29,797 nt of DNA from VMCP01 sp964415065 (GTDB lineage Bacteria; Bacteroidota; Bacteroidia; NS11-12g; UBA955). Position numbers and translations under genes: made by a program. The DNA is taken from assembly GCA_964415065.1 (NCBI GenBank), contig CAYPYX010000024.1:1-29797 (forward strand). The letters are read 5' to 3'. A model generated the notes under the pieces. That model saw only the letters and a list, made by a program, of their open reading frames with translations, was not told where the DNA came from and did no database searches. Each line of letters begins with the position of its first letter. Position 1 is the first letter of the stretch. Positions 23,609 to 29,797 of the stretch are shown here, piece by piece.

Positions 23609-26600
23609 TTAATTGAGAATAATTAATTTTTTACTGTTGCTTTGATGATTTATTGAAATGTAATAAACACCCGGTACTAGATTTTCTATGCCAGAATTAA
23701 TTTGATTATCGTTATTCATTTTATCCATTAATAATCGACCTTCAGAACTGTATATTTGAATAGATTGAATTTTAGAATTTGAATTCAAATAAAGGGTATT
23801 CCCCATTTCTATTGGATTAGGGTAAATATTGAAAATGTCAAAAATTGTTTTTTCAACTCCGTTTACTTGGTCGAATACTAATACGATTTGTTGAGTATCG
23901 GATATGCAAAATTTATTCTCATTTGAAAAAATGAACTCAACGGTTCTAATAGAATCTGATATGTATTTGAATGTTGAATTCGGTGTTATTTCATATTTGT
24001 TTTTACCATCTACATTTACCCATGACTGATAATTATTATTCGCCATTTGAAATAAAACAGTATCACCAACGAATCTGGTGAAACCTGTATAGGTAAATGC
24101 AGGTTTTTGAGGAATTTCTAAAATTACAATTGATGAATCCATTATTTGATGTTCACATCCTTCAATATCCGTACCGCTGAATTGTATTTTATAGTTATTA
24201 GGTAAGAATTGACTGAAAGCTAATGTGTCTAAATTTGTTCTGGTTTCTATATCATTGATTTTCCAAGTGTTATTCCCTTTAAGTTTGTTTGAAGTAGTAA
24301 TAAACTCGTTGGATCCATAACACATTGAATCTTTAGAGATTGTAAATGTTAAATTCGTTTTATTTTTTACAACATTAATACTGTCGAATAAATCATGTGT
24401 ACAACCGAATTTATCTTTGCAAATAACTTGAATGGTGTAGTTTCCAATATCGTAACCTTTGAGATTAATACTATCTAGATTATAGAATGTTGAACCGTTT
24501 ATATTCCAGATGCTTGAATCTTGAAGTGCAATGTTGGTAGTTATTATAAAATTATCTCCAAAGCAGGAAGTATCTTTATTACTTATCAATAATAAATTTG
24601 ATTTTTCAATAATCTGAACCGCACGATTTTCGAAGGATTGTTTACAGAAATTTTCATCAGTTGCGTAGATTGATACAGAATGCTTTCCAATTGAAAGTTT
24701 ATCCAATGTAATGGAATCCTTTTGGTTAGAATAATAAACTTGGTCTAAAAACCAAGTGGTTGAATCCATTAAATTAACAGAAGACTTAATTATTATTTTT
24801 TGGCCTTGACAGGCACTGTCTGTATTAAATACTAGTTTCAATTGCTCCGTAGATAAAAGATTTAATGTATCTGTTACTATACAGCCTTTGGAGGTCCATT
24901 GTTTTAATGTTAGCGATGCACTTTTGTTGAATTCTGAAAATTTAACATTAAATGACGCTGAATTAGTATCTGACAAAATGCTGTCATTGAAAATCCATAT
25001 AGATTTAGTGTTTTTATTGAAATAGTTACTATCATAGAAGCTATAATTTGTATTTGTACAATACTTCGACTTAAGATCTCCCTTAATGGATATTGGTAGT
25101 AGCGTATCTACATAGAGTTTGAAATTTTTGGACGGCGACCAATTCTTCCATTTTTTAGGGCCAGCTGAATACTGAACTTTGAATTGAATGGAGTAATACT
25201 GGGTATCTAAAGGTGAAGAGAAAGTCAACGTTTTCTTAGAAGTATCTGCTATTGTTACTAATTCCCATGCGGATTTACTCTTGTTGAATAGTTGAATTCT
25301 AATTGAGTCTGTAGTGTAATCTGTCGAAAATTTCAGTGTATTTATTGCCTTACAATCACTTTCAAGTGAAATAACATATGAACTATCCATATTAATGATA
25401 GTGTCGTATGCATTACTGCAATCAAACGGTTTAATAAAATAGTCCGCAAAGCCTCTGGTGCAATTGAAACTATCAGTAGAATTATTGTTATTTAACGATG
25501 CGTTAAATAGCGGATAATATGTTTCGCTATAACTTGGCAAAGTGAGCGTAGTATTCGGTTCAAGGATTTGGAATAATTCAAATGGTTGATTTATTAAATC
25601 AGTCAATGTTTCTTCTGTAGTAATATTAGCTAAGTTGAAAAGAAAAACGTCATTTTGGTAGTCACTTTGTTTTTTCTTTCCTTTTGGATTCTGACCTTTT
25701 GAATTATCGAATACTTGCTCACTAATAATGGCATAGCTAGTTGAGCTAGGTTTAGAAAGTGAATCGTTATATGCTACATTCACCAAAGTGATTTTATGGG
25801 GATTGGAAAAGAATTTTCCCATAGAATTTGACACACCGCATTTAGTAGCTGTTGAAACATCATCAATATCAATTTCAATAATAGCACCGAGAACATCTGT
25901 AACTTTTCCATTTGCCAAATAGGAAGAAAGGTACGACATTAAATTAGGTTGCTTAGCAATGGAATATTTGCTTGTAAAGGAATTAACATCAGCAACTCCA
26001 CCGGGTGAAACAAGAATCAAGCTGTTAGTAATAGAATTAAAAGTAAAATCGGTAACATTTAAAAAGTAGCTGAATTCTAGTGAGGTATCAGTAGCAATGT
26101 GTTTAAAAACATTGATCAAAGCAGATCTATTTAAAGGCATAATTGTACCTTTAATAATTTTATTTACCAAAGTCCAATGTGATCCATTCTTATTTTCAGA
26201 TTCGGAGTAAACATAAAATTCTTGAACGCTATTAACAAGTTGCGTTTTAACTAATACATTTAATTCATTTTCTCCTAAGACTTGGTAAGTTGAGTTTATT
26301 GTAGCATTGGTTCCTGAACTTGTTTGACGAATTGAGTTTACATAAAGTGCTTTCCTTGGCGATCTTCCCATATCAAAACGACGTTTTTGGAATCCATTAT
26401 TTAAGCGATCAATTTCTAAAATCCAACCTGTATAATCCGAAGAATTTAATGATTTCAGGGTATCAATATATTTTACTTTATCACCAGGATATGTTTGAAA
26501 TCCACCTAAAGAAGATGTGGCTTTGAACGTATCATTCTTAGTTTGGTGAACCTGATAGTTATTTTCATAAAACTGTTCAATCGCAAAAAGATTTCCTCTA

Positions 26601-27091
26601 TTATTTGAAGTTTGAAAATTAGTCACCCCCAAAACAATGTTTCCCAAAGCGATGGGCTTAGGTTTTAAATCAGTTGCATAAGTGATGTTACTGAATGCGG
26701 TGGTTGATGCATTTTCGTTAATATTAAATTTTACATCAGTTCGTGATATTCTTGAAATAACTTTGCCAGAACTATCTATGTTGTGTGTATTGAAGATTTG
26801 AGCTGTATTGAATGTTTTTAAATTTGAAACTCCTGAGAAATATACAAAGTTGCTACTTCTATTAATGGCCATACCTTGAATTCGTCCCATAGGAGATGTG
26901 CCAGAAACAAATGATGTATTTGTTCCCCAAATACTATTTTTTTTCAACGAGTATTTGGCAATTTTTTCTTTTCCATTGTAAGATGTATCAATTTCACAAA
27001 AATATTTCTGAAATGCTTTTTGCGAGTAAAGATCAATTGAAAATGATGAAAGCAAAATTGCCAAATAGATATATAAATTATTCTTTTTCAT
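23609..27091 (-). CDS. Large secreted protein with Ig-like repeats and T9SS type A sorting domain
   Basis: An 1160-residue protein with a signal peptide (residues 1 to about 23, ending LYSQ). The C-terminal sorting domain (about 1080-1160) has IYPNP (1089-1093), a GVYYISI strand (1141-1147) and KKLIILN at the end, typical of type A T9SS cargo exported across the outer membrane and anchored or released. Four Ig-like repeats of about 82 residues span about 672-1000. The N-terminal ~560 residues alternate strands and loops and include TGWILEIDRLNNGFQKRRFD (221-240), weakly like PhoX/DUF839 propeller proteins, but this is a hunch. The gene lies 33 bases after the TonB-dependent receptor and is probably co-transcribed. 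Function unknown. Confidence 0.85.
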   Translation of the reverse strand: MKKNNLYIYLAILLSSFSIDLYSQKAFQKYFCEIDTSYNGKEKIAKYSLKKNSIWGTNTSFVSGTSPMGRIQGMAINRSSNFVYFSGVSNLKTFNTAQIFNTHNIDSSGKVISRISRTDVKFNINENASTTAFSNITYATDLKPKPIALGNIVLGVTNFQTSNNRGNLFAIEQFYENNYQVHQTKNDTFKATSSLGGFQTYPGDKVKYIDTLKSLNSSDYTGWILEIDRLNNGFQKRRFDMGRSPRKALYVNSIRQTSSGTNATINSTYQVLGENELNVLVKTQLVNSVQEFYVYSESENKNGSHWTLVNKIIKGTIMPLNRSALINVFKHIATDTSLEFSYFLNVTDFTFNSITNSLILVSPGGVADVNSFTSKYSIAKQPNLMSYLSSYLANGKVTDVLGAIIEIDIDDVSTATKCGVSNSMGKFFSNPHKITLVNVAYNDSLSKPSSTSYAIISEQVFDNSKGQNPKGKKKQSDYQNDVFLFNLANITTEETLTDLINQPFELFQILEPNTTLTLPSYSETYYPLFNASLNNNNSTDSFNCTRGFADYFIKPFDCSNAYDTIINMDSSYVISLESDCKAINTLKFSTDYTTDSIRIQLFNKSKSAWELVTIADTSKKTLTFSSPLDTQYYSIQFKVQYSAGPKKWKNWSPSKNFKLYVDTLLPISIKGDLKSKYCTNTNYSFYDSNYFNKNTKSIWIFNDSILSDTNSASFNVKFSEFNKSASLTLKQWTSKGCIVTDTLNLLSTEQLKLVFNTDSACQGQKIIIKSSVNLMDSTTWFLDQVYYSNQKDSITLDKLSIGKHSVSIYATDENFCKQSFENRAVQIIEKSNLLLISNKDTSCFGDNFIITTNIALQDSSIWNINGSTFYNLDSINLKGYDIGNYTIQVICKDKFGCTHDLFDSINVVKNKTNLTFTISKDSMCYGSNEFITTSNKLKGNNTWKINDIETRTNLDTLAFSQFLPNNYKIQFSGTDIEGCEHQIMDSSIVILEIPQKPAFTYTGFTRFVGDTVLFQMANNNYQSWVNVDGKNKYEITPNSTFKYISDSIRTVEFIFSNENKFCISDTQQIVLVFDQVNGVEKTIFDIFNIYPNPIEMGNTLYLNSNSKIQSIQIYSSEGRLLMDKMNNDNQINSGIENLVPGVYYISINHQSNSKKLIILN
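23612..23854 (-). other. T9SS type A C-terminal sorting domain (within the secreted protein)
   Basis: This encodes the last ~80 residues of the secreted protein. It follows the type A pattern: an aromatic-hydrophobic start (IFDIFNIYPNP), a middle strand IQSIQIYSSEGRLL, the LVPGVYYISI turn-strand, and a basic ending SKKLIILN. It shows that the organism has a type IX secretion system and belongs to the Bacteroidota. Confidence 0.9.
24107..25078 (-). repeat. Four tandem Ig/PKD-like protein repeats of about 82 residues
   Basis: Within the secreted protein, equivalent residues recur at regular spacing: Cys678, 761, 843 and 924; Trp699, 780, 862 and 943; and a second Cys at 737, 816, 897 and 979, preceded by Gly in repeats 1, 3 and 4 (GC). 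Each unit also has a DSI/L strand and a GxY/H/S strand. The regular Cys-Trp-Cys frame suggests one disulfide per Ig-like domain. DNA identity between copies is low, so these are old duplications. Confidence 0.8.
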
Positions 27092-27124
27092 TTAGAGGTA
27101 ATTAAAATTTGAATTCAAACTATT

Positions 27125-29704
27125 TTAGAATGTGGTAATAAAAGCAACTGAAAATACTGCCGGGTCACGTCTATGAGAAAAGATAGAATCACCATTAGTA
27201 TCTGAAATATATCCGTCGTAATAGTCTAGCTTATTATTATTGTTCAAGTCGCTATATAATAAATCTGATGCATTTAATAGGTTATCCAATTTCAGCCTGA
27301 TGGATGATTTTTTGGTAAGATTATAACTGCTAGTCAAGTTCAACAATACGCCCGTTCTTTGTATTAAAGAGAAAAATAGAACCTCATCTCCAGTAAACAC
27401 GACCCTATCACCCTGATAAAACCCAGATAAAGTAATGTGCCCTTTGTTCTTTTTTAAATAGGCAGATATTTGTAAATTGAATAAATATGGAGATTGACCA
27501 ACCATTGGTTTTTTCAGTTTTACAATGGAGTCACGCTCAGGACTAATCAATAAATCTTCATACAATGCAGATTGATTTAAACTTATATTACCGATTAATT
27601 GGATAGAATTTATGATTGATTGTTTACTGAATTTAATGCTTTTACTAAATTCAATTTCTGTTCCATAAACGATTGCATGATGCATATTCACGAATCTGAA
27701 TGAGTTTGGGCCAAATGATTTAGCAATAACCGGGTTGTTGATTTTCTTATGAAAAGCTCCAATATGGAAGTATCCAGATTTTGAATAGCGTTCAAAACGA
27801 ATTTCCGAATTAAGAATCATAGAAATAGGTTCAAGTTCTCCATTTCCATAAGCAGTTAGCCAATTTCTTATATCCAAATATTCTAATGGTGAATACTCAC
27901 GCAGTTCAGGTCTATTAGATGAATATCCTATAGCGCCACGAATTAGATATATTTTAGAAATATTGTACGTTGCATTGGCACTTGGGAACAATTTTGAAGA
28001 TTCACGAGTAATATTTTTTGTTTGGAAAATGGATTCGAATCCGTCAGAGTATAGTTTGAACGTACTTTTTTCTCCTCGGATTCCTATGTTTAAATTCAAT
28101 TTTTTAGTTTGATAATTAGCCATTAAGTATGCTGCAGATGTAGAGTAGGATGCTGTGTAAGAGTTAAATGGCCATGTATATTCGGTTAAATATCTTCCTG
28201 TAAATGTGTCAGTATTGTCGGTTAATGTCCCATTCACCATCCCTAAAGAGCGTAAATCAAAGCTTCTGGATGTAATGTCGTATCTAAAACCTGTAGAGAG
28301 ATTTAAAGAAGAATTAAAATTATACTTATAATCTGTTTTAAATTGTTTCATATTTTCTGGCAAATTATAGAACCACCGGCCAAAACGAAGTTGATCCATA
28401 GTAGCCACAATGTCCTCTCGAAAATTGAATGTAGTTGTAGTTCCCGTAGGATTGTCATCACGAGTTTGAAGTGCGGATTTTCTGTCTTGGTCTATAAAAT
28501 ATGATAAATTGTAATTCGCGCCAATTGTCCAATCCATTCGTTCATTCTTTAATGGTAGTTTAATATTTAAACTAGTAATGAAGAATCTTCTAAAAGTATT
28601 GTTACTAGTAGACTGCTTGAATGTAATATGTTCGTAAACTCCATTTTCACCATATGCACCAGGTAATGCATGTCCTTGACGGTATAAAACCCCATATTCA
28701 GCATTGTTTACAAAAAGTGTTTTTAAATCAACTCGTAAACCTTCAGTATTTCCGTAGGTAAAGTTATTTAAAAAACTCGTACGGTTAGTTTGTATAAATG
28801 TTTCATCTGAGAAATTTAGAATTCGAGCAACAAAAGGATTCGTCATGATAGACGATCTTCTCCATACACGTCTTTCGTAATTATCTTCAAAAGTTAATAG
28901 ATGACTTGATCCAAAGAAAGCTTTGTTTTTCTTAAGAGCAACTCTATTTGTTCTGGATAGCTGTAGTTTCCAATTTGGAGTATATAGATTTTTGCTATTG
29001 GGATAAAAATTGTTCGGTAATTCATTAGAAATAGCAATTCGGTCTTTTACCGAAAAAGAAGAACGATCAATATGTTCTTCTTTTATTAAATCAGGTAAAT
29101 CATTAGCATTTAAATTAAATCCTAAAAACTTACTTTCACTTTGTTCTTGAGAAAGAAACTCTTTACCAAAGGTTTGAAAATCTCCACCTAACGTAAATTG
29201 GGCTCTCCATTCGCTCTTATCGGGTAAAGATAGGGTTTCAATATTTACAATTCCTCCTGAAAAATCTGAAGGATTATCAGCTGCAGGAGATTTGAATACC
29301 TTTATATTGTCAAGTACGTTGGCAGGTAAAACATCTAACGAAAAAAGCCGAACATCTGGATCAAAACTAGGAGCTTTAAAGCCGTCTAGTAAAACAACAT
29401 TGTACCTAGGAGAAACACCGCGGATTACCAACTTCCCATCATCCATTACTGTAACTCCGGTGATTTTGCGGACCACTTCATTAGCAGACGAAACTTGCAA
29501 AGCGGAGATACGTTCGGAACTTATTCCATTCATTACCAAACCAGCCGATTTGATTTCAGCGGTTAAGGAGCCTTCACTTCTTGAATTTCGAAAAACTTTA
29601 ATATTTACAGTTTCGGAACGAACCGTGTCAGTTTGAGCATAAGCATTGGAAATCAAAGTAAAAGTAGAGAATATACTGCTTAAGAATATTTTATTAAAAT
29701 TCAT
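27125..29704 (-). CDS. TonB-dependent outer-membrane receptor
   Basis: An 859-residue protein with a signal peptide ending AYAQ (about residue 24), a TonB-box-like ETVNIKVF (31-38), a plug domain (about 50-165) with VVRKITGVTVMDDGKLVIRG (77-96), NVVLLDG (102-108) and SGGIVNIET (149-157), and a beta-barrel to the C-terminal Phe859. It would carry out energy-dependent uptake across the outer membrane. The carboxypeptidase-like regulatory domain common at the N-terminus of Bacteroidota receptors is missing, and no SusD-like lipoprotein follows, which argues against a standard glycan-uptake pair. An EF-hand-like loop lies near the C-terminus. The downstream gene encodes a T9SS cargo. Ligand unknown. 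No clear promoter was found in the 93 bases upstream available. Confidence 0.9.
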   Translation of the reverse strand: MNFNKIFLSSIFSTFTLISNAYAQTDTVRSETVNIKVFRNSRSEGSLTAEIKSAGLVMNGISSERISALQVSSANEVVRKITGVTVMDDGKLVIRGVSPRYNVVLLDGFKAPSFDPDVRLFSLDVLPANVLDNIKVFKSPAADNPSDFSGGIVNIETLSLPDKSEWRAQFTLGGDFQTFGKEFLSQEQSESKFLGFNLNANDLPDLIKEEHIDRSSFSVKDRIAISNELPNNFYPNSKNLYTPNWKLQLSRTNRVALKKNKAFFGSSHLLTFEDNYERRVWRRSSIMTNPFVARILNFSDETFIQTNRTSFLNNFTYGNTEGLRVDLKTLFVNNAEYGVLYRQGHALPGAYGENGVYEHITFKQSTSNNTFRRFFITSLNIKLPLKNERMDWTIGANYNLSYFIDQDRKSALQTRDDNPTGTTTTFNFREDIVATMDQLRFGRWFYNLPENMKQFKTDYKYNFNSSLNLSTGFRYDITSRSFDLRSLGMVNGTLTDNTDTFTGRYLTEYTWPFNSYTASYSTSAAYLMANYQTKKLNLNIGIRGEKSTFKLYSDGFESIFQTKNITRESSKLFPSANATYNISKIYLIRGAIGYSSNRPELREYSPLEYLDIRNWLTAYGNGELEPISMILNSEIRFERYSKSGYFHIGAFHKKINNPVIAKSFGPNSFRFVNMHHAIVYGTEIEFSKSIKFSKQSIINSIQLIGNISLNQSALYEDLLISPERDSIVKLKKPMVGQSPYLFNLQISAYLKKNKGHITLSGFYQGDRVVFTGDEVLFFSLIQRTGVLLNLTSSYNLTKKSSIRLKLDNLLNASDLLYSDLNNNNKLDYYDGYISDTNGDSIFSHRRDPAVFSVAFITTF

Positions 29705-29797
29705 ATAAAGTCGATATTAAATTAAAAAGGCATATAGTGATATGTACTAGCCCCCTAATAGACTGGAGAAAAAAGTAAAAACAGTTTGACTTAATTG

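Noticed and set aside
29292..29636. Plus-strand open frame opposite the start of the TonB-dependent receptor
   Set aside because: The minus strand encodes a signal peptide and plug domain there with clear motifs; the opposite frame has no recognisable features.
23609..29704. Polysaccharide utilisation locus (SusC/SusD pair)
   Set aside because: No SusD-like lipoprotein and no glycoside hydrolase next to the receptor; the partner is a T9SS cargo protein.

Overview
The window looks like a chromosomal segment of an AT-rich member of the Bacteroidota. The evidence is a secreted protein with a type IX secretion (T9SS) type A C-terminal sorting domain, a TonB-dependent receptor encoded beside it, a TAnnTTTG-type promoter element upstream of the large operon, genes that mostly lack Shine-Dalgarno sequences, and TTG/GTG starts. 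The class or genus cannot be fixed from this window. No tRNA, rRNA, insertion sequence or CRISPR array was seen.

Positions 304-23528 hold one tightly packed plus-strand operon of 22 genes, with gaps of at most 52 bases and several 1-4 base overlaps. It encodes a Wzx/Wzy-type surface polysaccharide. It opens with a small winged-helix regulator and closes at a strong bidirectional terminator (about 23547-23578). Its functional blocks are: (a) a UDP-GalNAcA route from a TviB-like dehydrogenase and a TviC/WbpP-like epimerase; (b) a DegT-type aminotransferase and a NeuD/PglD-type acetyltransferase at opposite ends, suggesting an N-acetylated amino sugar of the bacillosamine kind; (c) a contiguous block of DRE-TIM aldolase, KdsB-like CMP-sugar synthetase, HAD phosphatase, SDR epimerase and a glycosyltransferase with the D-G and H-P motifs of bacterial sialyltransferases, read here as a complete path to a CMP-ulosonic acid and its transfer; (d) three PAPS-type sulfotransferases; (e) two paralogous NodB-like deacetylases; (f) an ATP-grasp ligase of the sugar-transfer-associated type; (g) a GT2 and two GT4 glycosyltransferases, the flippase and the polymerase; (h) an exported DUF4838/alpha-glucuronidase-like protein. 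The predicted product is a strongly acidic, sulfated, uronate- and ulosonate-bearing glycan.

Several expected parts are absent: an initiating phosphoglycosyltransferase, a UDP-GlcNAc 4,6-dehydratase for the aminotransferase, Wza/Wzc export and chain-length proteins, and a PEP-dependent ulosonate synthase (NeuB/KdsA). The first three probably lie elsewhere. The missing NeuB/KdsA, together with the aldolase fused to an extra C-terminal domain, is the most unusual point and suggests an aldolase-type route to the ulosonic acid.

Beyond the terminator, two minus-strand genes form a separate transcription unit (29704 down to 23609): a TonB-dependent outer-membrane receptor followed after 33 bases by a large T9SS-exported protein with four Ig-like repeats. 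They have no visible link to the polysaccharide genes.
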